DNA from: Diploscapter coronatus
Lineage: Eukaryota > Nematoda > Chromadorea > Rhabditida > Rhabditidae
Length of the DNA stretch: 64,000 nucleotides
Reading direction: 5' to 3'
NCBI GenBank assembly: GCA_964036155.1
Contig: OZ038422.1
Span: 26,621,201-26,685,200, forward strand
The notes beneath the pieces were generated by a model, which did no database searches, was not told where the DNA came from, and was given only the letters and a program-made list of their open reading frames with translations. Below are positions 44,682-58,321 of this stretch, one piece after another (within the stretch, counting starts at the first letter, position 1; every line of letters begins with the position of its first letter). The position numbers and the translations under genes were made by a program.

Positions 44682-47154
44682 TAGCAAAATTCGGATAAAG
44701 AGCGAATTTGGTAAAACCTAATCTTTCTTTCCTTATTTCATTTGATGTAGACTATTGTAATGACAATTCGATGAGAATTATTTTAGTGGTGTAGCTTAAA
44801 AATCGAAAGACAGAATAAACGATTTATTTTCTGATTTTTGACGAGTTTTTGAAAACTAATCATTTTCAACATGCACTTGACATGCTTTTCAATATGTTCT
44901 CAGCATTCGGCTTTCAATTTTCTAATTTTTTTCGTGTAGGCAAAAATTCTTAGCAAAATCACTCAAAGCAAGAGCTGTAAACTTATTTTGCTCCGAAATA
45001 ACCCAAAATAACAAATGTGTTTTTTTTCAGAAGCGAAAATTAGATGGATTGACGAAATGCGGAAAAAACACCAATCGGCTGATTGACTTCAAATAAAGCG
45101 GGCGAAATTTTCAAAATTTCCGTTTTTCGCCTCGCGATTTTTACGCAACACTTGCCGCAAGTTTTACTCTTTCAGCTGTGCAAATTTTGACGAAATAGCA
45201 AGAAAAAATTGCCAGGCTGGAATCGAAATCTTTGAGGATGACTTGAAAATTTTTCGAAATTTGAAAAACGACTTATTTTTGATCATTGGTTTGGTTCTGA
45301 CTTGACTTGTTTCTGACCCGAGTTTCTATGTCAGTCTCCTCCCTTCTTCCCCTTTTAACCCTCCCTTTCCCCCTGGGAGGACTTCTCTATGCGCTCCAAC
45401 CACTTGTTGTGTAGTTCTGCTGATTATGCACCGCATTTCTAAGCTTGTCTTCGTTTTTCACTTCGCTTTTTCATGAATAATGCCTGCTTCTAGAGGTGTA
45501 TTTCACCCTTCTACTCGCTTTTGACGTTTCTTAAAATTTCAAACTTCCGCTATTTTTCTAAATTTATCAAATTCACCAGTTCCTTTTTTCTACACCGGCC
45601 TGAAAATTCTGAGTTTTACAAATGCCAATCATAAAAGACTAAAAATTACACAGACGGCCTGAAAATTCGAAACTTCCGCTATATGTTTCTCGTTTAGAGT
45701 CCAAATTTTCAGTGTACTCGTTAGTTTTTCCTAAATGCCTTCTTATCGAATTATGCATAGTCGCAGCTGAAGGCCCGAAGAGACGGGCAAAGATGTATTT
45801 GAAAGGAAAAAAGCGCTCGCGCGCATTGCACTGCTGCTCCTTTCTGATATAGATGGGGGCTGGTCCGTTTTAGGCCTAGGCGTCCATATTCGCCCGTTCA
45901 CTTATAAATTGGACAGGATTATTTCAATTTTCAACCCCTTCCTTCATTCTAAAAGGCAAAGTTTACAAAATGCCCAAAAACGGGCGAAAATCTTTTCATA
46001 AACATTCCAAGTCAACGCTATTGAGGGTGGCTCAGAAATATTGAAAAGGCGCCCAGCTGCTATGATCTGATTGGAAAATGCTAATTTTTGGCGGTGGAAC
46101 GCGATTTTTTTTTTTTTTTAGATGGGTGCTTTTGATATGGGAATGATTGGCTTGTTCGACAAGTCTTGTCTTTTTTTCTAATGCTCAATTTATTCGCCGC
46201 CGCCCTCTTCTTCCTCCCTTCCTCCTCACTTCTCCAATTGCATTATTTCCTCTCTCGAGGACGGCGCTAGCTAGCAGCACTCATCTCCCCTTTATCTTTA
46301 TCCGTTTTTTATCCACTCCCCCATCCCTTCTCTTTTCGACTTCTTGAAGAGGGTCTTCAGATTTCACAGATGAAATCAAATTTAATTCCGTCAGCCGCAG
46401 CCGAAGCTCACGAAGCCTCACTTTTTCAACTCAAACTCAACTCGAAATTGGCCAGATTCCCCTCGGGAGGTTCTTTGTAAAAGCGATGATATCAAAAATT
46501 CGCGCTCAAACGATATATTTATCACAATAGCGCATTTTTCGCTCTTTGTAAGAGAAGTGATATTTTAAAAAATCTGCTTGAATGCTAAGTATTATTTTTA
46601 AAAAAATTGTAGATGCATAGTGTTTTCGCTGAAAATTGTTCTCTGAGCTCGAATTTTCAGTCTCAATTCTGCAGAATTTCTTCCCATCTTTTTTCGTGTC
46701 CGATTAGACTAATCAAATATGAATGTATTTTCTTCTCTTCTATCTAAATCTAAATGACTAGAGTAATTGTTACGTCACATCTCTTTCTTTATTCCTTGCG
46801 TGTGTCGGATTTGACTGAATTGCAACTCAGTTCCCCTATCCTTATCGAGCAGCGGATTTCATATATCCTCCTCTTTTATCCCCTCTGTCGGCTTTTGACA
46901 TCGTTCCCCCTTCTTTTCTGCCAATTTTTCGCCTCTCTTCCCTCTCGTCTTCATTCGATTAGTTCCCTTTCTCTCTTTCCACTGCAAAAATGTGCTGCTC
47001 CCTCAAATCGCTAGGCTTTCTATGGCTACATTTTCAAAAATTCCAACAAGATTTCAGATATATCGATAGGAAGATGACTTGGAGTTGATTTTGAAACTAA
47101 ATTGAAGTTGACTTCGAAGTTCGGTTGAAGTTTCAACTCCACTTCAAATGAACA
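44682..47154. other. Intergenic region upstream of the PLC-like gene
   Basis: It begins with the NDUFA9 3' untranslated region. From about 45300 to 47000 it is pyrimidine-rich with TTCC and CTCT runs, giving accidental Ser/Phe/Leu frames (46147-46347, 46754-47014). The region is a probable promoter and outron for the gene that starts at 47155. No exon or RNA gene was recognised. Confidence 0.5.
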
Positions 47155-50100
47155 ATGTCGGATAGTGCACTATCGTCACCCCAATTAAGGCCAAAGATAG
47201 ACTCCCCGTTCGGAAATAGGTAAGCTGGCTTTCACCGTTATTAATCAAGATTTTACGAAAATCATGAAGATGACGTTAAAATTTTAATTTTTCGATGCTA
47301 TTTTCATTTTTTAACCTAAGGTTAACTCTATCCTACTCGGGTCATAATAATTGCAGCTAGAAGTACGCATCTAATTATACAGAGCCTTCATTTTCTGCTA
47401 TGTGCCATTCCGAGAGATAATTTCACTTGCACAATTCTCTTCGTTTCTTTGCGTCATGTTTGATTCGTTCACATTTTCAAAGGCTTTTCCCCCATTTCTC
47501 TTTCCGCGAGATACATGATGCATACTATATAAAGGCGCCCACTATTTTTGGAAAAACATTTGTAGAAAAAATCGACAGAAGAAAGTTTTGTTATAATTTT
47601 AGAAAGGCCCTACGATCTTCGATAGTCAAGCATGGTCGAAATAAGTCGCCTGCGAGGTATGATATCCAAAAAATATATTAAATTTTGTACAAAATTTCAA
47701 AACGCATAGAAAATGTCTAAACTTGTGCATTAAAATGACGGAAATATTTTATTAGAAAAACCGTGAGTTTCTCGTCGAAAAATTCGGATAAGAAGATCGC
47801 GAACGTGGCTGATTGCTGGAATTACATGCAGACGGGCAGCGAGTTCATCAAACTACGTGGCACGAATCGACAATTTCGACGGTTCTTCAGTCTGGACGCT
47901 GATTTGTCGCATATCAGATGGACTCCAACCAACAAGAAACCGCATAAAGCTAGAAGTAACGAAATTTTATTATTAAAATTTTTCTTCATTTTTTTTTTTT
48001 TAAATTTAGTCCCAGTAGACGACATCCGTGAAGTCCGAATCGGAAAGAACACGGAAATCCTCAGAAATTCAGATGACACCCTAATTGATCTCCAGGTATT
48101 TTTTCCAATTTAAAAATGAAGAGTGGTTGAATTTTCAGGACGAAAGCCTATTTTCGATCATTTATGGAGATGAATATTTAACATTAGATTTGGTCGCAGC
48201 TAATATCGACGATGCGAATATCTGGGTCACTGGGCTCATGGCGTTGACTTCGAATAAATGTGGGATTAAAGATTATTGTAGATTGTTAGAGTTTGTTTAA
48301 AATTACTGTAGCTTCCCTTCAACTTATTCAAAATGACCGTACATATTTTAGTCGATTGCAAACCCGCTACCTCGAAATTCGCTAATTTGCGAGAACGTTG
48401 GCTCGAAAACGTGTTCGATGAAACGGATTCTGAAAGTGCTGGATTCATTGGTGAAGCGGCCGCTTTAAGGGCAATCAGGCATATCAACCCTAGACTCGCC
48501 ATTCAAAGAATCAAGGCTAAAATCAAGGTGGTTAACAATCAATTATTCGCGAAAATTCCTATTTTAGGAAGCAGTCAATTCCGAAGACCCAGAGAAACGG
48601 GGGAAATTGTTCAAAGATGATTTTGTCGAGCTATACAAAGTCGGATGATTTTTTAGATAATGGGAAATTGAACAAATTTCAGGAAATCGGCACCCGACCG
48701 GAAGTCTACTTCCTGATGGTTCGCTATGCGAATAAGGATTATCTTTCAAGTCAAGATCTACGACTTTTCCTCGAAACTGAACAAGTACAATATGTTAAAG
48801 TTTATTTTAACTCTCCGGTTAAAGTTTCATGAGACAACAATATTTTTACGACTTAAAGTTACCTTCTTGAATTTAGAACAATTGAGTATGGTTTCAGGGC
48901 ATGACCGCCGTAACTTCTGAATTCTGCGAAGCTCTAATCGAGCAGTACGAGCCTGCTCCCGAGGCGAAAGAGAACAACCTGCTGACTGTGGATGGATTTA
49001 CTGCTTTTCTTCTCTCGACAGAATGCGACATCTTCGACCCGTCACATACAGATGTTTTCCAGGTAATAATTTACAAAAGTTAGTAAAAAATAGTAAATTT
49101 TTCCTATACTACAGAGATTCTAGAGAGTGAATTTTAGGACATGAAACAACCGTTCAACCGCTACTTCATCTCTTCCTCCCAAAAAACCTACCTGGTTGAA
49201 GACCAGCTTGGCCCCGCTTCCCCTGACGGTTTTGCCACTGCCTTAAAACGGAATTGCCGAGTTATCCAACTGGATATTTGGGATCCGAAGGAAGATTTGG
49301 GGGAAACTGAGCCTGTCGTGCAAAATGGGACAGGTAAAATGAATTCAGCTCTTAAATAGCAATATAGTCCATTGTAAAAAACTTGACAGTCGCAGTGCCC
49401 TTCGCACAAGGGGGCGGTGCGAACAGCACGCTTCCCGCTCGCGTCGCGGCATGAATTGCGAATTCATTATTCAAATTGGAGTTTTCGCTTTCATTTTATT
49501 TTCGACGTTTTCATCCGTAATTTTTATAATTATTCGATAATTAGCGGTAATTACCTTCAGGTGATTCAATGAACAGCCACTTTTCACTTATTTTTCTCGT
49601 ATTTTGCAGCGATTTTTTTGAAAATTATTTTTTTTAAATAGATTTTTGAATTTCTTCTTCAAAATTGTGATAATTATCGATAATTAGAACACAATTACAG
49701 ATACAGGTTTTAGTTTTCTGTTTATTTCGTGTTTTTCCGTGACTTTTTATCGTTTTTCTCGATAAAATGATTTCTTGAGCATAATTTCTCAGCAAAATTC
49801 TGTAACTATGTCCTAATTATCGATGATTACCGAATAATTATAAAAATCACGGATGAAAACGTTGAAAAAAATAAATGAAAGTGGAAATCCAGTTTGAATA
49901 ATGAATTCGCAATGCATGCCGCGACGCGAGCGGGAAGCGTGCTGTTCGCACCGCCCCCTTGTGCGAAGGGCACTGCGACTGTCAAGTTTTTTACAATGGA
50001 CTATATTAAAAGTCGAGGATTTCTTTTTTAATGCTATCTTTTTCGGCTTTCAAAACTTTGAGCTGACTAAGTCGGGAATCTAAAAAATCTAGAATTATAT

Positions 50101-53100
50101 ACTTTTAAGTCTATTTTTTCAATTCCAGAAGCGGCCAGCAAAATTCGATTATCTTTGGCCCTATCGACTATAAGAGAATACGCTTTCGAAAGGACACGAT
50201 TTCCCTTGATACTACAATTATCCGTTCACTGTTCTTTGGAATGGCAGAAAGTAGCAGCCAAGCTTATCACCACTCATCTGGAGAACAAATTACTCATTCC
50301 TAATGAGGAAAATGTTCCAAATTCAAATCCGAGCCCTAGCGATTTCAAAGGGAAAATTCTCATTATGGGCAAGAAGTTGAAGGAAGAGGACAAGGATTTC
50401 GGAGAGCTGACTGAAGATGACGATGGGGTTGTGACGACGTTGAAAAGACGAGGAAAGCGGATTCAACTAGCCAAGGAACTTTCGGATTTGGTAGCCCCGT
50501 TTCTTCAAATCCAACAGGTAAAATACTCACAACTTAACTCGCATTTTAAAATATTAGGGTCACTAACCAGGGTTCTAAAGACTCTATCCGGGCCGAGCTC
50601 GAAATTGCATTTTCAGAATCACGATTTTTAGGCATGAAATGAATAGAAATTTGCTGTTAGAGCATTTTACGAGAGCAAAATTAGTTATTTTTGGAAAGAA
50701 ATATAGCGATTTTGTTTCTGAAAGCTTCGGGCCAAATCGGGTCGAGAATTTTCGGTTCGTCTAGATCCCTGCCACTAACACTCTGAAATCTATTGCTAAG
50801 AAAGTAATTTCTGCTTTAAAATATGGAGTTAATTTCAGGTCAACGATCTAATGCTAACCGCGCCAAACTCTAACGCCCTATGTCCGAAGAAACACGTAGC
50901 GTCGATTTCGGAAGCAATCTGCCTAAGATTGATGCACACCTACGCACCCGAATTCGCTCATACCACTAGGTATCAAATTTCGAATTTATTTAACCGTCTT
51001 ATGTCATAGTTGAATCTGAGTTTAAACTCATTTTGAATTTGATTTCAGGGACTTCTTAGTCAGAGTAGCTTCTAGTGCAACGAGAACAGACTCTTCGAAT
51101 CTAAATCCTCAAGAATTCTGGAATAACGGTGTCCAAGTAGTTGCGTTGAATTATCAGACGCCAGGCCTTATGATGGATCTTCAGGTATCAACTTAATACC
51201 TGAATTTGAATTAGATTTGATTTTTCAGGAAGGAAAGTTCATGGAAAACGGTGGATGCGGCTATGTTTTGAAGCCGATGATCATGAAAGATGAACTGTTT
51301 GTTCCCGGAGAGAAAATGCCTACTGCGCCTCAGGTTAGTTGCAAAGAAAATTTTGTATAGCATTTTTTGAGACAAATTTCGCTGAATCAACTTTCTAAAG
51401 TTTCAAGTTTCCTCTTTCAGATTCTGCATTTGAGAATACTGTCAGCCCAGCATCTACCTAGACCAAGGGGCTCAAATGCCAAGGGCGATTCCTCGGATCC
51501 TTTCGTCGTGGTGGAAGTCTTCGGTCTTCCGGCCGACTGTGCTGAAGAACGAACGAAGACGGTGAAAAATGACGGACACAATCCTTCTTTCGATGAATCG
51601 TTTCAATTTCAAGTAGGATTTTAATTCAATAAGGATCATAGCTGTTTCCTTTCAATATATATATTTTTTTTCTGAAAATCACAAATCTTTAGTAATGAAA
51701 TTTTTCTAGATTTGTGTCCCAGAATTAGCTCTAATTCGATTTCTCGTCCTGGATGATGACTATATCGGAGACGATTTTATCGGGCAAAGAACCATTCCCT
51801 TCGAATGTTTGCAACCTGGCTACAGACATATTCAATTGCTGAACAATGAAGGAGACCCTCTAGATAATGCGACCCTATTCGTGCATGTGGCGATTACGAA
51901 TAGGAGAGGAGGAGGGGTAAACTTCACAATGCTTTTGAAAGTAATCATTTCTAAGTTTTTAGAAGGCCAAGAAGCGTGGCATGTCAGTGAAGAAGAAAAA
52001 CGCCAGGGCGAGCTCCGGCATGAAGATCGTTGGATTAAAACAAGTCGATGAATTATTCAAACAGGCAGTCGATCCACTAGCTGAGGCTATTAATATGAGA
52101 AGCGCTCTGGAGCAGGCTATGATAGACTGGCAGGTATAGACTTTAAATTAAAATAGCATTTTTTCGAAGCTCGACGCAAAGTTGCAAGCATCAACTCTGA
52201 AATTTCTGAAGTTGACACTAAGTTTTTGAAATTTAACTCCGCAGATCATGACGTTAAATTTGAAGATCAACTTTGAAGTTAAAAAAATTGATTTTCAGGA
52301 AGAATGTGGCTTGGGTCCAGCAGGGACTATTAGACAAGGCATCAGGTTGATTCACTCTCGAATGACAACTTTGGCTGCAAATGCGAGTCCACCTTCGTCC
52401 CCTTCAGCATGCTCAGATACAAGCAGATCCAACGATAATATCCCATCTTTCCAAATTGATTATGACGAGAAAAATGCGAGTTGTTAAGAATTATCTCAAT
52501 TTTCTTATTTCGAAAATTTTAGATGCCACTAATAGTGGTGAACGGTCAATTGCCTGAGCAGTTACAAAGAACTTTCACGAAACTAAAGACTTTGATTGAA
52601 AAATCATCGATAGTCTTGGCTGAGGCGGATAACCTATTGGAAAAGGTATGATATTTCGAATTCTTCTCGAAAGTTGAAAATTTCAGATTGAAACCTCAAT
52701 CCGTAAAATTTCCGCGTGTCATGATGACCTGAACAGGCTTTGTTCTGACACGGGCTTGAAAGGGCAGAAAGCGCAAAGGGCTGCGGAAAACTTCACTTGG
52801 AATTTGAGACTATTGAAGGCGCAGTTGAATATGATGAACAAGAGTCAGGAAGAGGCTCAGGACATCATAACTCAGGTATTTTTATTTAAAAAAAAGCTTT
52901 TTTAAAAGTCAGACTTAATCTAACCTTTCGCATTAAATAAAAGTTATTGTAGTTTTTTTTTTCTAAATTTTAAACCAATTAGTGTAGCTTTTCCTAATGA
53001 GATTCAAAGATCAATTTAATTTAGACCTTCGACACTGGGGGTGTCTTGGGAATATTATCTGAAAGAATGTTATGCAGGGCTGGAAGACGATTTTCCCGAG

Positions 53101-53135
53101 TTATTGCCGACCCTCTCAAGGATTCTGTTTTGTGA
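47155..53135 (+). CDS. pll-1: Catalytically inactive phospholipase C-like protein (PRIP/PLCL)
   Basis: About 21 exons encode roughly 1,000 residues with a PLC-delta layout. A short Ser-rich N-terminus ([19 protein letters not shown]) precedes the PH domain ([60 protein letters not shown]). EF-hand-like helices follow ([19 protein letters not shown]). The X half of the barrel starts [20 protein letters not shown] and [10 protein letters not shown], and the Y half contains [20 protein letters not shown] and [11 protein letters not shown]2 domain comes next ([38 protein letters not shown]), then a C-terminal helical tail. In active PLCs the X-domain motif is SSHNTYL with a catalytic His; here it is SSQKTYL, so the enzyme should not hydrolyse PIP2. 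Mammalian PRIP proteins are likewise inactive and scaffold phosphatases and inositol phosphates. The symbol is by analogy with C. elegans pll-1. An intron inside the X domain holds a 647-bp foldback element. Confidence 0.9.
49361..50007. repeat. 647-bp foldback transposable element in a pll-1 intron
   Basis: The element begins AATATAGTCCATTGTAAAA and ends with its exact complement. Inverted arms run for about 190-200 bases each. The outer 90 or so are essentially perfect, including a GC-rich block with CAGTGCCCTTCGCAC and GCGTCGCGGCATG; the inner part has scattered mismatches. The centre is AT-rich (several ATTATCGATAATTA-like palindromes) without a reading frame. If the ends are taken as TAGTCCATTG, a TA duplication flanks both sides, which would suit a Tc1/mariner-like origin, but this is not certain. 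It sits in the intron between exons encoding the two ends of the PLC X domain and should be spliced out. Confidence 0.85.
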
Positions 53136-53474
53136 AATAAGGATTTTGTCTGTACATTTCAAACGTTCCAATAATTTATGATTATTATCGATTTTTATTG
53201 ATTTTTGTCATTTCTATTATGCATCGATCTCATTCGTTAAACATCAAATAGTCATTATCAAATTTATCATTTTTGTTAGATATTGCCAATCATATTGGTG
53301 CATTTTCCTAGTGGATCAAGATCATTCCTTTATCTCTAAACGACAATAATAAAGTGCTGATAGATAAAAATAACACTGTTTTGTATTTGTATTTAGTGGG
53401 CGTGGCTTATTATGTTTCTCAAACATTCGATATTTTGACCTTTTCGTCCGTAGATATCTGAATAGATTCAAATA
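53136..53474. other. Short intergenic gap between pll-1 and prps-1
   Basis: This 339-bp AT-rich gap separates two genes on the same strand. It contains no exon. Such spacing is compatible with either independent promoters or a nematode operon, but the proposed first ATG of the downstream gene is not preceded by a TTTCAG acceptor, so the sequence does not decide it. Confidence 0.4.
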
Positions 53475-55997
<2,523 letters not shown>

Positions 55998-56504
55998 ACA
56001 AGAGAATTTGAAAGTACACACCTTTGTCGTTTTCATTCAACTATTCTTCCCACTTTTACAAAATAATGAGTCACAAACTATCGATTTTCCATTTTCCTAG
56101 CTCATTTTCAAGGTTTATTCACCTTATTATTATTCTCTTGTTGAAACCTAAGAAATGTTGTGACATGTTACCTAAAAGACGAGTTTGAGTTGAGTTATTC
56201 TTCTTTGTTTTGACCTTTAAGTTTTACTTTTTGTATTGAAAGCGGGAATCAGAATCCATAACAGATCAGAACTGACTTTTCCCAGTGTTAATTCAGATAG
56301 CCATTCTTCTCCAAAGCATCAGATATTTATGTTTTATCCCTTTGATTGTTTTATCATTTATTACGACATTATCATTCGTAGTTGTTCGAGAATAAAGTAG
56401 ATTTAAAAAAAAAAACTTTTCTCAAGTTTGATTTGAAATTAGTTCTATCGATTCGATACCTAAGTTTTAATTTTTCCATTTTAAAATCAGATTTTTCAGA
56501 GTAT
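55998..56504. other. Intergenic region, prps-1 3' flank
   Basis: This is AT-rich DNA with AATAAA near 56390 for the upstream gene and an ATTTTTCAG site at about 56490-56500, four bases before the next ATG, a probable trans-splice acceptor. No exon was seen. Confidence 0.5.
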
Positions 56505-57296
56505 ATGAAGCTGCAAGAAGTGTTAATCTTATCAACTTCTCTATCACTTCTATCGATTAATGCACAAACCTGGTACACTGGGGACAATTCTACAGTCGAA
56601 GGATGCAGGTAATGGTATTCATTGAATTGATAGAGAAGGGTATCTCGAAAATTTTACTTGAGGCAAATATTGTAGGTAAAAGAAAAAGTGGACTTTCAAG
56701 ACACCTTATTAAAAATATTCTAACATTAGAATAATATTACAGTAGCCATTGCGACGTCACTGAGAAGGGCTTTGACTGTTGGAACAAAACCTTGGCTTAT
56801 TTCGAGAGGACTCTAATTGGGCAACTCCGACACTATTTGGCAGTACAAATCGACATAGATCAGTGGCACAGAAGGCACGGCCAACCGAAAGGACAGGACT
56901 ACGATAAATTGGCATCCGACACTCAAGCTGCATTGTTAAAGCAATTGGGAGAACGCGATATTCTATCTGAGGAAACTATCAAAGAAGTATCCAAGAGTCT
57001 GACTGACAGAATTAAAAGCGTAGGCTTTTTAGTTGTTTTAGTATTGACACTTTTATTTTATTTAAGCTAGCCTTAAATGATAGCTTCACAATGGTGCCTC
57101 ATTTTCAATGCCCTTTACCCTGTGAGTACAACAAGAAGATGTACCTACAATTGCTGATCGCTTCGGTGAGCTTAACCTATTCTCTTAGAGAACTAAAGAA
57201 TTTAGCTGGTTTTAAATGTCTGCATTCTGATTGCTGTAGTGCCCTTCGCAATTCGAGTCATGCGGCAAGAAGCCCAATGGAAGAGGGAATCTTTAA
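56505..57296 (+). CDS. Small secreted Cys-containing protein, unknown family
   Basis: Four exons encode about 177 residues. The start follows a TTTTTCAG site. A signal peptide is evident (MKLQEVLILSTSLSLLSINA, then QTWYTG). The mature part has NST and NKT glycosylation sites, a CDVTEKGFDCWNKTLAYF segment, a long charged amphipathic helix (RHYLAVQIDIDQWHRRHGQ; LLKQLGERDILSEETIKEV), and a C-terminal Cys cluster in which HFQCPLPCEYNKK is followed, across an intron, by CPSQFESCGKKPNGRGNL and TAA. The Cys pattern, with pairs at both ends of a helical middle, resembles many nematode secreted helical proteins. I do not recognise the family. The last exon's acceptor is TGTAG, weaker than the others here. 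AATAAA follows near 57487. Confidence 0.7.
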
Positions 57297-57672
57297 TCGC
57301 TCCATCTCAATAACCAAATTTCCTAACCGGTCTAAAGTCGTGCCTTATCAAAAGACTTATCATTTCACTTGTTCCTTCAATTCTTTCAAAGAAATCTAAC
57401 CATTCCTGATTCAATCTTCTGCCATGAAAATTGTGAATAGCTTTAAAATTTGTAGATCAAAACATAATTGCTACTCATGAATGTAATAAAAGTTTGCAGA
57501 TTTCATTGGTATACAAACTTTGCCTCAAGATAAATTCATTCAAAAAATAGATGAATTTTATGCTAATTTTCTGTTTTTTCATATGGAGAATGAATGAAGG
57601 ACACAACAGGGTTCTCAAAAATGGGTCTTTCGTCCGATTTTGGTGATTAGACAAGAATGGCTGGTGGTCTCT
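57297..57672. other. Intergenic region, 3' flank
   Basis: This contains the 3' untranslated region of the small secreted-protein gene (AATAAA near 57487) and AT-rich DNA up to the start of the duplicated tRNA cassette at about 57673. No other feature was seen. Confidence 0.5.
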
Positions 57673-57965
57673 AGGCTAAAGAAGGCAAATCGATCCACTT
57701 TCACTCGAATCTTTTTATTTGCAAGCCACACTATAGCGTTGAACGAGGAGATCGGGTTCTCCCCCAAATGCGCCAATGGAGGGGCAAATTCCCAAGCGTG
57801 GATGGTGTAACGGTAACATGGTTGACTTCCACTCACCGCATTGTCGGAGACGCGATCAATCGTTCGGGGCTCGACTCCCCGTTCACGCAATATACTTTTG
57901 CCAAAATTCCCTATTATTTTTTGACAAGAAACGCAAAGTTGTAGGACTAAAATCAAAGCGAGTTA
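57673..57965 (+). repeat. Duplicated tRNA cassette, copy 1
   Basis: It is similar to 60827-61120 in the same orientation. Both copies start AGGCTAAAGAAG and share a region of about 120 bp before the tRNA (CACACTATAGCGTTGAACG, TGCGCCAATGGAGGGGCAAA) with a few differences, then an identical 94-base tRNA-like gene, then about 75 bp that has diverged strongly. Conservation concentrated on the tRNA and its immediate 5' flank suggests selection on the gene and its 5' sequence. Confidence 0.85.
57796..57889 (+). tRNA. tRNA-Gly(UCC)-like gene with long variable arm, copy 1
   Basis: The 94-base sequence folds as a full cloverleaf. Acceptor stem GCGTGGA pairs with TTCACGC and is followed by A73. The D stem GTGT/ACAT closes a loop containing GG. 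The anticodon stem GTTGA/TCACC has one T-C mismatch around loop CTTCCAC, giving anticodon TCC (glycine GGA codons). The T stem CGGGG/CCCCG surrounds CTCGACT. Between anticodon and T stems are 27 bases rather than the usual 4-5; they form a stem ATTGTCG/CGATCAAT with a one-base bulge and a short loop. Normal tRNA-Gly has no such arm, whereas Leu and Ser tRNAs do. This matches the nematode-specific V-arm tRNAs (nev-tRNAs) reported to carry Gly or Ile anticodons yet accept leucine. A TTTT terminator follows within ten bases. A tRNA-derived repeat or pseudogene is the alternative. Confidence 0.75.
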
Positions 57966-58321
57966 ATATTCTATATGTCATATGTTTGCAAGCAATTTGC
58001 TATGGATCGTTTTTAACAGAAAATATTCATATCTATAATCTAATAGCCAAATAAAGTCAATTTTGAATTTCCACGATATTTAGAAATGCTAGAGACAGTC
58101 ATAATTATCTACCCTTTCTCGTGGTTATTTCGACCTTTCACACCAAAATGTTATTTTACAAAATGCATAATTTGAAATTCTAGTTCAGCATTTTTTTTAA
58201 GTTATCGCACACTAGGACCGAGCGGTAGCGTTCCCAGTCGTTCGTGGATCCCCGGACATTATTTTTATTTCTTCATACTTGCATTTATCCAACGAATAAA
58301 AATCGAAGTAAAAAACGTTTA
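57966..58321. other. Short AT-rich region with a tRNA-like fragment
   Basis: Most of this is AT-rich and featureless. At about 58214-58256 a GC-rich patch reads GGACCGAGCGGTAGCG and then GTTCGTGGATCCCC. These resemble, respectively, the D-arm/A box of a Leu or Ser tRNA and a T-arm/B box, but they are too close together and no acceptor stem pairs. It may be a decayed tRNA or tRNA-derived repeat. Confidence 0.3.

Noticed and set aside
57615..58054. Frames overlapping the tRNA cassette (113 codons minus, 92 codons plus)
   Set aside because: They run through a structured tRNA gene and its flank; the duplicated copy does not preserve them.
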